DNA of 64,000 nt from DASYKT01 sp035995185 (GTDB lineage Bacteria; Acidobacteriota; Blastocatellia; Pyrinomonadales; Pyrinomonadaceae). The stretch covers positions 1 to 64,000 of the forward strand of contig DASYKT010000045.1 of the NCBI GenBank assembly GCA_035995185.1, read 5' to 3'. The notes beneath the pieces are model-generated. The model was given only the letters and a program-made list of their open reading frames with translations, had not been told where the DNA came from and ran no database searches. Positions 1-8,642 of the stretch are shown here, piece after piece (position 1 is the first letter of the stretch; the number at the start of each line of letters is the position of its first letter). The position numbers and the translations under genes are program-made.

Positions 1-33
1 TAGCCGATGCGTCTCTTATTTACGCATCGGCTA
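1..33. repeat. Short palindrome, REP-like
   Basis: A 12-bp perfect inverted repeat (positions 1-12 and 22-33, arm TAGCCGATGCGT) encloses a 9-nt loop. The right arm and the following bases recur at 3483-3510, where a degenerate opposite-strand copy lies at 3399-3426. This is a dispersed palindromic repeat family in intergenic DNA with no coding potential. Confidence 0.7.
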
Positions 34-63
34 ACGCCGACGCTACCCGACTTTATCTGCGAG

Positions 64-103
64 TAAACAAAAAAGCGCAGTGCCAAATTAGACACTGCGC
101 TTC
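64..103 (-). terminator. Rho-independent terminator of the htrA-like gene
   Basis: A 10-bp stem AAGCGCAGTG (73-82) pairs with CACTGCGCTT (93-102) around a 10-nt loop. Read on the minus strand it is followed at once by a run of T. It lies about 25 bp past the stop codon of the minus-strand protease gene. Confidence 0.85.
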
Positions 104-127
104 TTTAAATTTAACTAACCTGGATAG

Positions 128-1621
128 TTAGTTAAGCGGAACGGTCAGGAAAATGGCCTGGCCGCGCCGCGATACCAATAGCAAAGCCCTGCTCGGAGAT
201 TTGCTGAGCGCCTCGCGCATATTTTCCACGGTCTGCACTTCCTGGCGGTTCACGCTGAGAATGACATCGCCTTGCCTGATGCCTGCCTCTGCAGCCGGGC
301 CGTCCGCGTCGACGTCGGAGACTACCAGCCCCTTCGCATCGGCCGGTAATCCCAGTTTTTTGGCCGTATCGCCGGTCAAAGGCTCGATCGTAATTCCGAG
401 CTTTCCGCCGTCAGAGCCGCTTTCTTCTTTCTTCGTCGGCCCTGATCCCGGGGCATTCGGCTGCTCATCCTGCGAGGCTTCGCTCAAAGCAACTTTCACT
501 TCCTGTTCCTTATCGTCACGCAGGATCTTTAAGGTGACCTCCGTGCCCGGGGCAGTGGCCGCTACCTTGTTACGCAGGGTGTTGCTATCCTCGATCTTTT
601 CGCCGTTTAAGGACATGATAACGTCGCCGGTCTTGACACCCGCTTTATCCGCCGCGCTTCCCGATTTCACCTGGGAAACAACGACGCCTTCCAGCCCTTT
701 CAGGTTAAAGCTTTCAGCCAGTTCAGCCGTGACATTCTGGACGATCACGCCCAACTGGCCACGATGGACCTTACCGTCTTTCAGCAATTGTTCCATCACG
801 CTCCTCGCCATATTGGAGGGAATGGAAAATCCGATGCCGATATTTCCGCCCGAACGCGAAAGTATCTGCGAGTTGATACCGATCAGCTCGCCGTTCACAT
901 TGATCAGCGGCCCGCCTGAATTTCCTTCGTTTATCGGCGCATCGGTCTGTAGAAAATCTTCAAAACTGCCGTCGCTTAGTCCCGTTCGGCGGCCTTTGGC
1001 GGAAATTATTCCTGCCGTTACCGTCTGCCCGATACCTAAGGGGTTTCCGATCGCCAGCACGACGTCTCCCACGCGTACGCGATCTGAGTCACCGAAGCCA
1101 AGATACGGCAGGTCCTTCGCTTCGATCTTGAGCAGCGCCAGGTCGCTGAGCTTGTCGGCCCCGACCACCCTGGCTTCGAAGCTGCGCTTGTCCGTCATTT
1201 CGACCTGCACTTTTTCGGCGCCGTCGATCACGTGATTGTTCGTCAGTATCGTCCCGTCAGCCGAGACAATAACTCCCGACCCAAGCCCGCGCTGGATAGA
1301 AGGGCCTCTCCGCTGCGGCTGCTGGGGCTGCTGGTCGCCGAACGGAAAAGGCAGAGCCTGGCTGGGCATATCCAGCTGCTGGGCTTTTTCCTTGTGTTCC
1401 GCCGTGATCTTGACCACCGCGGGAGCAACCTTCTCGACCACGTCCGCATAAGACGTCCTGGCCCCATCGACGACGACCGGCGCCGGCGGCTCCGAAGGCT
1501 GATTGGAAGTAACGGCCGGGTCGTTTGCCCCCAGCATGTTCTTACATCCGCTTGCCAAAAAAATTGACAGACTCAAAGCGCCTGCCAATACAACCAAAAC
1601 TCTTGTTTTACTGCTGTTCAT
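128..1621 (-). CDS. HtrA/DegP-family serine endopeptidase lipoprotein with two PDZ domains
   Basis: Periplasmic quality-control protease of the Do/DegP family that degrades or refolds damaged envelope proteins. The 497-residue product starts with a signal sequence ending in a lipobox (LASGC, Cys 26), so it is probably a lipoprotein. A Pro/Gln-rich linker precedes the trypsin-like domain. The catalytic triad is visible as His130 (TNNHVIDG), Asp160 (LSDLALLKI) and Ser235 (NEGNSGGPL). Two PDZ domains follow: one at about 285-370, and after an Asp/Gly/Lys-rich linker a second at about 405-495. Length and order match DegP/DegQ. It is transcribed alone, divergently from the NuiA-like gene, and ends at a strong terminator. 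The lipid anchor is the main difference from soluble DegP. Which of DegP, DegQ or DegS it replaces cannot be decided from sequence. Confidence 0.95.
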   Translation of the reverse strand: MNSSKTRVLVVLAGALSLSIFLASGCKNMLGANDPAVTSNQPSEPPAPVVVDGARTSYADVVEKVAPAVVKITAEHKEKAQQLDMPSQALPFPFGDQQPQQPQRRGPSIQRGLGSGVIVSADGTILTNNHVIDGAEKVQVEMTDKRSFEARVVGADKLSDLALLKIEAKDLPYLGFGDSDRVRVGDVVLAIGNPLGIGQTVTAGIISAKGRRTGLSDGSFEDFLQTDAPINEGNSGGPLINVNGELIGINSQILSRSGGNIGIGFSIPSNMARSVMEQLLKDGKVHRGQLGVIVQNVTAELAESFNLKGLEGVVVSQVKSGSAADKAGVKTGDVIMSLNGEKIEDSNTLRNKVAATAPGTEVTLKILRDDKEQEVKVALSEASQDEQPNAPGSGPTKKEESGSDGGKLGITIEPLTGDTAKKLGLPADAKGLVVSDVDADGPAAEAGIRQGDVILSVNRQEVQTVENMREALSKSPSRALLLVSRRGQAIFLTVPLN

Positions 1622-1969
1622 AATACGTGTTTAATACCTCGCGCGCGTTTCAATTCTATTCTGATTTTATCTCAATTGCCGGGCGTATGAAAATGGCTTC
1701 ATACTTGCAAAAATACGGGCGTGTTATATTACGAGCCCGGCAGGCTAAAAGTTCCTGCTAATGCCCTAAAGCTGTGGCGCTGTATCAGATAACCATCCGG
1801 AATAGATGAAAGATCATAGATCATAGCTGAGAGATCCTGATCTATTATCTGTCATCCATCGGTTATTATCTATTCCGAAGGTGATCCCACAGTTGAAATA
1901 CTGTTCCCATACGCAATTTAAAGATAAAATAAACCTAATAAAATTAATAGTTACGAAAGAGGCAATAAT
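1622..1969. other. Divergent promoter region with a dispersed repeat
   Basis: This 348-bp gap separates the htrA-like and nuiA-like genes and must carry both promoters. Its recognisable content is an 80-bp repeat copy at 1799-1878. A purine-rich GAAAGAGG ribosome-binding site sits just before the plus-strand gene. No further ORF is seen. Confidence 0.6.
1799..1878. repeat. Dispersed 80-bp repeat with GGAATAGAT ends (copy 1)
   Basis: The segment begins with GGAATAGAT and ends with ATCTATTCC, so its ends are inverted repeats. A second copy lies inverted at 41208-41284 with about 90% identity by eye. The interior is made of imperfect GATAGATGA/TCATCTATC-like words. This looks like a MITE-like or stem-loop repeat and not a gene. 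Confidence 0.7.
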
Positions 1970-2329
1970 ATGCAGGATGCGGAAATAGTGGCGCAGTTAA
2001 AAGAAAAAACGGCCGGGATGTATTTTATGAGCGAATCCGACTACCCTTTTGAGGCCATTGAGTGGGGCACTCAGGATATTACCGATGATTTTCTGCGCGG
2101 TTTACCGGGCGAAAAGTCCGATTCGGCCGTCGAACAGCAGCGCTTTGAGGATTTTTACCAAAAATACGCCCCGCGCGAAAACTACGGCCCGGTCCTCGAT
2201 GCTTTGCAGAATAATCTCACCGACCTGCGGGTGTATCGCGTCGGCCGCGTAGATATCGGCGTCTACTTGGTCGGCAGATCGACGGAGGGAAATTGGCTCG
2301 GCCTCTCGACCCGCTCGATCGAGACTTAA
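1970..2329 (+). CDS. NuiA-like (nuclease A inhibitor family) protein
   Basis: A small protein of 119 residues resembling the NuiA family, named after the Anabaena inhibitor of the sugar-nonspecific nuclease NucA. The recognisable part is the N-terminal signature TAGMYFMSESDYPFE followed by a Trp-Gly and an acidic stretch. The rest (YGPVLDALQNNLTDLRVYRVG and VYLVGRSTEGNWLGLSTRSIET) is typical of the family's C-terminal part. No signal peptide is seen, so it should be cytosolic. A GAAAGAGG site lies about 9 bp upstream. It stands alone; no nuclease gene is nearby, so a nuclease-inhibitor role is only a family-based guess. Many homologues are uncharacterised. Confidence 0.75.
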   Translation: MQDAEIVAQLKEKTAGMYFMSESDYPFEAIEWGTQDITDDFLRGLPGEKSDSAVEQQRFEDFYQKYAPRENYGPVLDALQNNLTDLRVYRVGRVDIGVYLVGRSTEGNWLGLSTRSIET

Positions 2330-2333
2330 ATAG

Positions 2334-2373
2334 TGATGAGTGGTGAGTGGTGAGTGGTGAGTGGTGAGTGGTG
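2334..2373. repeat. Tandem heptamer tract (GTGAGTG)
   Basis: About five to six copies of a 7-bp unit (GAGTGGT in one phase) follow the stop codon of the NuiA-like gene. A related tract with one base changed (GTGAGCG) is found at 45737-45793. Copy number of such tracts usually varies by slippage. Confidence 0.8.
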
Positions 2374-2451
2374 ATACGCAATTACAGTGCTCGGTTTACT
2401 TAACCTCTAGAATTTAAAGCTAACTAGTCACTAATCCCTATTCCCTATCCA

Positions 2452-3357
2452 CTATTTCCTCACCTTCGGCGTCTGCCCTTCAAAAATATAATTCAAACAT
2501 TTATAGACCAGCTTGGCGCAGAGAAAAGCGGGCGCGTCCAGGCCTTCTACCTTAGAAAATTCGGTCAGGTCCATTCCCACCACGCGGCGTTTTTTTGCCA
2601 GCGTGCGGATCAGCCCGAGAGTTTCATACCAGCCTAGCCCGCCCGGCTCCGGCGTTCCGGTCGTCGGCACCAGCGAGGGATCGAGCCCGTCGATATCGAT
2701 CGTCAGATAAACATTTTCCGTCAGCGAATCGACCGCGTCATCCCACCAATCGGTGCGGCCGGCGATGTCTTTTGCCCAGAATATTTTTGTCGGCAAACCT
2801 TCATCCAGCGAGCGCGCTTCTTCTACGGAGATCGACCTGATCCCGACCTGCACCGCAGGAATGCGCAGATCTTTTACCACCCGCGCCATTATCGAAGCAT
2901 GCGAATGCGGCGTGCCGTCATAGCTGTCGCGAAGATCGGCGTGGGCGTCGATCTGCAGCACGGACAGGTTGTGATATTTTTCCGCGTGCGCCCTGATGAC
3001 CGGGCCGCTGACTGAGTGTTCCCCGCCCAGCATCACCATGAACTTTTCCGCTTCGATGATCTTTTTGGTGCGGTCATAGAGCGCATCCATCATTTTTTCC
3101 GGCGGCGAAAGAGGCTTCATTTCCTCCAGCGTATGAATGCCGACCTGGTACACTTCCGTATCGGTCTCCTCGTCATAAAGCTCCATATTTCGCGAAGCCT
3201 CGACGATCGCCATTGCGCCCTCGCCGGTCCCGGTCCCGTAGGAAACCGTCCCTTCATAAGAAACAGGCAGCAGCGCCACGCGCGAATGCTCGAATGACGA
3301 AAATTCTTCTTCGGCGATACCGCCAAAATTCATCGGAAGTTGTGCGGATTCAGACAT
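2452..3357 (-). CDS. speB: Agmatinase (ureohydrolase)
   Basis: Hydrolyses agmatine to putrescine and urea, the second step of the arginine decarboxylase route to polyamines. The 301-residue product has the ureohydrolase metal-binding residues: His114 (GGEHSV), Asp137, His139 and Asp141 (IDAHADLRD) and Asp221/Asp223 (DIDGLDP), which bind two Mn ions. The frame is open to a TTG at 3393, but the ATG at 3357 fits the usual family N-terminus better. It is the last gene of a minus-strand cluster after the arginine decarboxylase and the deoxyhypusine-synthase-like gene; a 194-bp gap with palindromic repeats separates it from the latter. Agmatinase is preferred over arginase or formiminoglutamase because of the adjacent SpeA. 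Confidence 0.93.
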   Translation of the reverse strand: MSESAQLPMNFGGIAEEEFSSFEHSRVALLPVSYEGTVSYGTGTGEGAMAIVEASRNMELYDEETDTEVYQVGIHTLEEMKPLSPPEKMMDALYDRTKKIIEAEKFMVMLGGEHSVSGPVIRAHAEKYHNLSVLQIDAHADLRDSYDGTPHSHASIMARVVKDLRIPAVQVGIRSISVEEARSLDEGLPTKIFWAKDIAGRTDWWDDAVDSLTENVYLTIDIDGLDPSLVPTTGTPEPGGLGWYETLGLIRTLAKKRRVVGMDLTEFSKVEGLDAPAFLCAKLVYKCLNYIFEGQTPKVRK

Positions 3358-3398
3358 AATAAAAGTTAAGAGTCCGAAGAGTTTAGAGTCCAAAGTCA

Positions 3399-3510
3399 GT
3401 AGCGTCGCCGTCAGGCGATGCGTAATTTTACCGCCAAATGAAAAGTCAGTGACGTCATTGTAAAGCGATGCGTAATTGTTGATTTACGCATCGGCTAACG
3501 CCGACGCTAC
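3399..3510. repeat. Inverted REP-like copies between agmatinase and its upstream gene
   Basis: A word at 3399-3426 and its imperfect reverse complement at 3483-3510 form an inverted pair; the right arm matches 20-46 at the start of the window. The pair could fold in the mRNA between the two polyamine genes and lower downstream expression, but that is inference. Confidence 0.65.
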
Positions 3511-3551
3511 TGACTCACGACTCGAAAGACTCTCTTAACTCTCCGGACTCG

Positions 3552-4613
3552 CTAAGGGATATCCACCTGCAGGTCTTTACCCTGGAAGATAAAGTTGGGC
3601 CGCTTTCTGCCCTTCATATATTTGGCGGCGGTCTGCGAGAGCGCGGTCACCAGCATCGGTATCGCGATCGACGCATCGCAGTCGACATACGCCGTGGTTG
3701 CGCCGCGCACCAGCTTGCCGAAATTCGAAGTGTACGTATTCTCGATCGACGGGGTGCGCGCGCCCTGCGGCGGCGTATCGTTGGCGATCGAAATAGCATA
3801 CTTATGGCCGCGCGGATTTGTCCGCACGATATAGAGCGAAAGTTCCGCCAGGTCCAGGAAATTTTTGGCGTCGTGCGAGCCCAAATTGATAAAGCCCGAA
3901 TTTCGCGTGCGCTGTGCCACCTGCATCAATTCCAGCGAATCCTGCACGTTGTCGAAGACAAACTGGGTCTTCTTCTCAAACCGGCTTCGCACCATACCGA
4001 CGCCGACCTCGCTGGCCGCCAGGTCCGCACAGTAGATAGGGACCCGCGCCTTGAAAGCAGATGTCAGAATGCCGTCCTCGTTGGCGATCTCCGCCAGCTC
4101 GCGCCCGATCAGGTGCAGGAACTCGCGGGTAGAATATGCCCGGCCCTGTTCCAGTTGATTTATCACGCTGCCGATCCATTCATCGGCCTCGCGATACTCT
4201 TCCTGGTTGGCCAGCATATCGCCGATGCGAACCACTTGCGAAGTTTCCAGTTCGTCATCAGCCATGTTCGGATGGGCCTGGTAATAATGCCTTCCCAGCG
4301 TTTCATGCAGGTCCGCAAAGATCGTCCCGCCTGAGAGCACCAGCACATCGACAAAACGATTCTTGATGACATAGGCGAGCAGCCGCCGCAGCCCGGCCGG
4401 GACCAGATTGCCCGAGGCACACATATAAATAGTGCAATTGTCATCCAGCATATCGAGCCAGATGCGATGCGCTTCCGCCAGTTGTTTTGCGCCAAATCCG
4501 GCGCCTTCCATTTTCTCCAAAAGTCCCGCCACCGAACGGTCGCGATCAACCGGGATCGGACGTGTCGGTACTGTCAGAAATTTGGAAGATTTGGGTTTAC
4601 GTTGAGTTACCAT
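3552..4613 (-). CDS. Deoxyhypusine-synthase-family enzyme, probably polyamine (homospermidine-type) synthase
   Basis: A 353-residue NAD-dependent aminobutyl-transferase homologue. Family features include the nucleotide-binding SGGTIFADLHETLG region (residues about 94-107) and the loop NFGKLVRGATTAYVDCDASI, whose Lys300 aligns with the catalytic lysine of deoxyhypusine synthase, followed by the PMLVTAL helix. Bacteria lack eIF5A, and bacterial members are known or suspected to make homospermidine or spermidine-like products. It lies between arginine decarboxylase and agmatinase, so putrescine is the likely substrate. No speD or speE is in view, which supports a decarboxylated-SAM-independent route. 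The start ATG has a GGAG site 6-7 bp upstream. The exact product cannot be read from sequence. Confidence 0.85.
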   Translation of the reverse strand: MVTQRKPKSSKFLTVPTRPIPVDRDRSVAGLLEKMEGAGFGAKQLAEAHRIWLDMLDDNCTIYMCASGNLVPAGLRRLLAYVIKNRFVDVLVLSGGTIFADLHETLGRHYYQAHPNMADDELETSQVVRIGDMLANQEEYREADEWIGSVINQLEQGRAYSTREFLHLIGRELAEIANEDGILTSAFKARVPIYCADLAASEVGVGMVRSRFEKKTQFVFDNVQDSLELMQVAQRTRNSGFINLGSHDAKNFLDLAELSLYIVRTNPRGHKYAISIANDTPPQGARTPSIENTYTSNFGKLVRGATTAYVDCDASIAIPMLVTALSQTAAKYMKGRKRPNFIFQGKDLQVDIP

Positions 4614-4713
4614 AGCTTCTCCGAGTAATAAAAATGCCGTTATTATTTTAGATTATTCCGGTCACGGCACTGTTTTTATTTATCTAAACTCCTTATTAGA
4701 AATAACTGAAAAT

Positions 4714-6684
4714 TTATTTTTTAACCGCGCGTTTTGTTTTAACCGCGCGTTTTGAAACTTTTTCGTCGTTAGGTAAGAGATACGTGTAAGCTCCTATTTT
4801 CGACTCATAATATTCCGCCAGCGCATTTCCTTTTTTCGACGTCAGCTCACCGGTTTTTACCTGTTGGGCGATCAATTCCCGGAAGCTTTCGTGCAGCTGC
4901 GTTCCTTCGTATCTCGCTCTTTCCAGCGCTTCTCCCAGGGTCGAGCCGACCAGAACCTTTTTAATGATATAACCGTCGTCATCGATATGAATGTGAGCCT
5001 CGTGCGGAATGCCGAATAGGTTGTGGTTATTGCCCATTACCTCTTGATAAGCGCCTACCAGCATCAACGCCAAATAATACGGTTCACCTTCTTCTAACGG
5101 ATGAAGCTCCAAAACCGGCTTAACATCGTGCAGGTCGACAAACTTGTCCACAACTCCATCAGAATCACAGGTTATATCACATAGAGTAGCATATTCCGTG
5201 GGGATTTTGTTGAGTTTATGTATTGGCACTATAGGAAACAGCTGTTCCAGCGCCCAATTATCCGGCATTGAGCGAAATACCGAGAAATTAGCCAGGTATT
5301 TGGCGCAAAGCAGCCTTCTTAACTCATCGAACTCCTCGGAAACATACTTTTTCTGCTGGGCAAACTTGTCGGCGCCTTCGCAAACGTCCCAGAAGAGCAC
5401 TTCGCCCTTGGCGCGGTCTTCCAGCGAGATCAGCCCGAGATTGAACATCGTAAAGAGATCTTCGCGGTTTTCCAGCGCATCGTGATAATACTCCTGGTAA
5501 TTCTTCCCGTTGATGGTCTCGCGCAGATCGTAAAGTTCTCTGATGATCGGCGGATCGTCCTCTTCGATCGAGATCGGCTGGTGCTTGTCTTCGACGACCG
5601 TTTCTATCTCATCCTGGATGTTGGTGATCAGAATCGCGTGATAAGCCGCAAGAAATCTGCCCGACTCCTGGATGATCGTCGGATGCGGCACGTCTTCGTC
5701 GTCGCAGACGTTTTTGATCACATAGATCACGTCGTTGGCAAACTCCTGCGCGTTGTAGTTTGCCGAAGATTCGAAAGAGGTCTTTGAGCCGTCATAATCG
5801 ACCGCCATGCCGCCGCCCACATCGAGATATTGAATGGGTATCTTAAGCTGAAATATCTTGGCATAAACGCGGGCCGCTTCCTTCATCGCGTTCTTGATGC
5901 GCTTGATATCGGTCAATTGCGAACCGATGTGAAAATGCAGCAGCTTGAACATCTCGATCCGGCCGCTTTCCTTCATCCGCCGGATGACTTCCAGAATTTC
6001 CGTGGTGGTCAGCCCGAATTTGGCCGCTTCACCGCCCGATTTTTCCCACTTGCCCGAACCTTTCGAGTACAGCTTTACCCGCACGCCGACCATCGGAAGC
6101 GTCACTTTTGAATCTTTGGCGGTCAGTTCCTCGGTGATCCGGAGAATGTGCTCGAGCTCGCTCATTTTTTCGATGACGATGACGACCTTTTTACCGACCT
6201 GCGCCCCGGTAAAGGCCAGCCTGATGAATTCCTCATCCTTAAACCCATTTAGCACCAGAAGGCTCTCCGGCGCCTGTTCCATCGCCAAAGCGGCGTAAAG
6301 CTCCGGTTTCGAGCCGGCCTCCAGGCCGAAGTTATAACGCGTGCCTTCCCGCAGGTATTCCTCCACCACCGCGCGATTCTGGTTCACCTTCATCGGATAG
6401 ACGCACATGTGCCCGCCTTCGTATTCGAATTCTTTGATGGAGTTTTTGAAGGAGCGGTGGAGTTTGCGAACTTGAGCAGCTATCAATTGTGGGAAACGCA
6501 GCAGGATCGGGGGGTTTATTCCCCGGCGGCGGAGATCGTCTGTTATTTCCTTTAGATCCGCCGACCGGTTGTCACTTTCCGAAGGATGGACTACCAGATT
6601 GCCTTTTTTATTAACGCCAAAATAATCTGCCCCCCAATTTTCGATGCCGTAAATAGTTAAGGTGCGGTCAATGGTTGTGGTCAA
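4714..6684 (-). CDS. speA: Biosynthetic arginine decarboxylase (PLP, fold III)
   Basis: Converts arginine to agmatine, the first step of the polyamine operon. The product is 656 residues from the preferred start, a TTG at 6684 preceded by CGGAGA at 9-nt spacing; an in-frame ATG at 6750 would add 22 residues not typical of SpeA. The PLP lysine is Lys99 (VYPMKVNQNR). HFHIGSQ, YLDVGGGMAVDYDGS, QESGRF and the second-subunit motif CDSDG are all present, in family order and at family length (about 630-660). The C-terminus ends in a tandem-duplicated basic tail (KRAVKTKRAVKK) encoded by a short direct repeat. It is the first gene of the cluster with the DHS-like enzyme and agmatinase. Confidence 0.95.
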   Translation of the reverse strand: MTTTIDRTLTIYGIENWGADYFGVNKKGNLVVHPSESDNRSADLKEITDDLRRRGINPPILLRFPQLIAAQVRKLHRSFKNSIKEFEYEGGHMCVYPMKVNQNRAVVEEYLREGTRYNFGLEAGSKPELYAALAMEQAPESLLVLNGFKDEEFIRLAFTGAQVGKKVVIVIEKMSELEHILRITEELTAKDSKVTLPMVGVRVKLYSKGSGKWEKSGGEAAKFGLTTTEILEVIRRMKESGRIEMFKLLHFHIGSQLTDIKRIKNAMKEAARVYAKIFQLKIPIQYLDVGGGMAVDYDGSKTSFESSANYNAQEFANDVIYVIKNVCDDEDVPHPTIIQESGRFLAAYHAILITNIQDEIETVVEDKHQPISIEEDDPPIIRELYDLRETINGKNYQEYYHDALENREDLFTMFNLGLISLEDRAKGEVLFWDVCEGADKFAQQKKYVSEEFDELRRLLCAKYLANFSVFRSMPDNWALEQLFPIVPIHKLNKIPTEYATLCDITCDSDGVVDKFVDLHDVKPVLELHPLEEGEPYYLALMLVGAYQEVMGNNHNLFGIPHEAHIHIDDDGYIIKKVLVGSTLGEALERARYEGTQLHESFRELIAQQVKTGELTSKKGNALAEYYESKIGAYTYLLPNDEKVSKRAVKTKRAVKK

Positions 6685-6816
6685 TTCTGAAATTCTCCGA
6701 TGGTATTTAGCGCTACTAAACCGGCAGTCTGTTCCCCTATGGTATTGCAAACTGAAATAACTGTATTCGAATAATTTAACAAAAAACTACATTTGAAACA
6801 ATACCCTTATTTTTAA

Positions 6817-6898
6817 TGAATAATGGTTAGTGGTAAATGATTAATGCGAAATCTCAAATGGCCAATGAATCATTGATCATTAACCATTATTCATTATC
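6817..6898. repeat. AT-rich imperfect palindrome
   Basis: Words such as AATGAATAATGGTTA on the left are mirrored by TTAACCATTATTCATT on the right, giving a long imperfect hairpin between speA and tRNA-Pro. It is noncoding. Confidence 0.55.
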
Positions 6899-6900
6899 CA

Positions 6901-6935
6901 TTAAAAACAAAGCCTCCGGTCCGAAAACCGGAGGT
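6901..6935 (-). terminator. Terminator downstream of tRNA-Pro
   Basis: An 8-bp GC-rich stem (CCTCCGGT at 6913-6920 with ACCGGAGG at 6927-6934) is followed on the minus strand by CTTTGTTTTT. It lies 14 bp beyond the tRNA 3' end. Confidence 0.85.
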
Positions 6936-6948
6936 CGAAATTTAAAGC

Positions 6949-7025
6949 TGGTCGGGACGACTGGATTCGAACCAGCGACCTCACGCACCCCAAGCGTGCG
7001 CGCTACCAGGCTGCGCTACGTCCCG
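6949..7025 (-). tRNA. tRNA-Pro (anticodon TGG)
   Basis: A 77-nt cloverleaf on the minus strand with acceptor stem CGGGACG pairing CGTCCCG, an encoded CCA end, a GGTTCGAATCC T-arm and an anticodon loop reading CTTGGGG, giving anticodon TGG. It is followed by its own terminator. It is intact, and no partial copy was seen elsewhere in the window. Confidence 0.95.
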
Positions 7026-7171
7026 AATGTCAATTTTCAAGTATGTACGATTATTTCTTTTTGTCAAACCTTATACTTTTTGGATAATGGGTTATTTTCT
7101 TTTGTCCTAAGTCGAGGACTTTTAAGGTAGATTTTCAATCCGATCCATTACCACTTTTGCCCCGGGCCGCT

Positions 7172-7780
7172 CTATTTTCCCGGTTTGACCAGGAAGGAAT
7201 CGAGCTCCGCGAGAAGTTCGGCTAATTCGGTATCTGCCTCTTTTCCCAATGATACGGGACGCGTAGCCCTGATCTTGATAAAGCGATTTTGGTATGGGAA
7301 CAGATATATTTCGGAATTAACATCCCTTCCCTGAATAGAAAAAGTGAACAAAGCATGCAGGGCTCTGATCTTGCCTCCGCTGCCGCCTAAAACAAGCGTC
7401 TCGCTCTTTATTTCTTTAACGTCTTTATAAACCCCTTGTTTTCCAACGGCGAATATATCGCTTTTTGCCTTTTCGAATTCCTTTTTTACTATCCCGTCCA
7501 AACTGTCAGGAATTGTCCGGTTATTACCGGGATAAGCATAAACGGTGACGACCACTCCGCCCTCCGACCTGTAAGGCAAGCTATAGCCTAATTCCACGGT
7601 CGGATACCTGGTGATCTCGCCTTTAGTCCAGCCTTCGATCTCAGGAAATATTATTACCCCTGAAGACGTCTCGGCCGGAACGGGTGTTTGGGCGGTTTTG
7701 GGTTGAGGTTGCGCAAAACCTGTCGTGACGCATAAGGCCAGGAAAAAAGATACCAAGCTAAGTTTAAAGATCAGACGCAT
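7172..7780 (-). CDS. Secreted protein of unknown function
   Basis: I do not recognise a family. The 202-residue product begins with a clear signal peptide (MRLIFKLSLVSFFLALCV then TTGFAQ), so it is exported. The mature part is a mixed alpha/beta protein of about 180 residues with no cysteines and no catalytic signature that I can name. The start at 7780 has a GAGG site at 8-nt spacing; the frame stays open further upstream, but that extension would bury the signal peptide. It sits alone between tRNA-Pro and the MerR-type regulator. Confidence 0.7.
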   Translation of the reverse strand: MRLIFKLSLVSFFLALCVTTGFAQPQPKTAQTPVPAETSSGVIIFPEIEGWTKGEITRYPTVELGYSLPYRSEGGVVVTVYAYPGNNRTIPDSLDGIVKKEFEKAKSDIFAVGKQGVYKDVKEIKSETLVLGGSGGKIRALHALFTFSIQGRDVNSEIYLFPYQNRFIKIRATRPVSLGKEADTELAELLAELDSFLVKPGK

Positions 7781-7926
7781 AATAAAACCTCGTAATTTTT
7801 GAAAATTTGACTGTTTGTACCAGCGGAAGTGTACAACAGACCACAATTTCGGTCTACTGAATTATCTTCCGGCGGCAGCTTGAGATGATCTGAGATGGTT
7901 AGCTTTCGCAGGGTCCCGGGGGCAGC

Positions 7927-8424
7927 CTATTTTTTTCCGTTCTCTTCTTTATTAAGGATATTCAAGATCTCGTTCAGGTCCTGGGCCAGCGAAACGAAGG
8001 CAGCCTTCTTTTCCGGGGTGCCCTCGGAAAAACTCAAACCCTCGGCCGATCCGGCAAATTCTCCGACGGCTGTGCCGTCTTCCGTGGGAAAATAATCATC
8101 CTCCTGGAAAAGGTCGATCTGTTTGCCTTTTTTGGGTTTTTCCGCTGTTTTAGGACGATTTCCGCCGCGGATCTCTTCCGCCAGTTTCTTTTTCGCGCCG
8201 GCGATCGTAAATTTCTCGTCGTAGAGCAATTCCTTGATGCGCAGCGTGATCTCGACGTCGCGGCGGCGGTATGTCCTCTGTCCCGAACGGTTCTTTTGCG
8301 GCGCGAGCATGGAAAACTCGGTCTCCCAGTACCGCAAAACGTGGGCCTGAACACCGACCAGCTCACAAACCTCGCCGATCTTAAAAAATATCTTTTCCGG
8401 AATTCGTACCGGACTTTGTGCCAT
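7927..8424 (-). CDS. MerR-family transcriptional regulator
   Basis: A 165-residue regulator. Residues about 9-75 are a MerR-type winged helix: FKIGEVCELVGVQAHVLRYWE, then a wing (RSGQRTYRRRDVE) and a helix leading to IKELLYDEKFTIAGAKKKL. The C-terminal part is acidic and low in complexity, ending in a short helix, with no metal-binding cysteines, so it is not a metal or redox sensor of the MerR/SoxR kind. In several phyla such short MerR-like proteins lie near tRNA-Pro, as here. The 218-bp upstream region has inverted CTTCAAG/CTTGAAG and CTTTAAG/CTTAAAG words that might be an autoregulatory site. Confidence 0.88.
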   Translation of the reverse strand: MAQSPVRIPEKIFFKIGEVCELVGVQAHVLRYWETEFSMLAPQKNRSGQRTYRRRDVEITLRIKELLYDEKFTIAGAKKKLAEEIRGGNRPKTAEKPKKGKQIDLFQEDDYFPTEDGTAVGEFAGSAEGLSFSEGTPEKKAAFVSLAQDLNEILNILNKEENGKK

Positions 8425-8642
8425 AACTATCCTTAAATAAGACTTAAACTTGAATTAAAACTTTAAGTGCCAGCTTGAAGTAAAACGTGAGGATAGATTT
8501 TAGCCTTGCTGCATAATTCTGTCAACATTATTATTTATAACATTTCGGTAAGATTGTTTAATGTGAAATAATAACTTCAAGTGGCTTTGCCCTAAAACCC
8601 GCTTAAAGTTTTAAGTTTGCCTCAGAAGTGCATTAACTTGTC

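Noticed and set aside
2334..2373. CRISPR array
   Set aside because: The 7-bp units are perfect tandem repeats without spacers.
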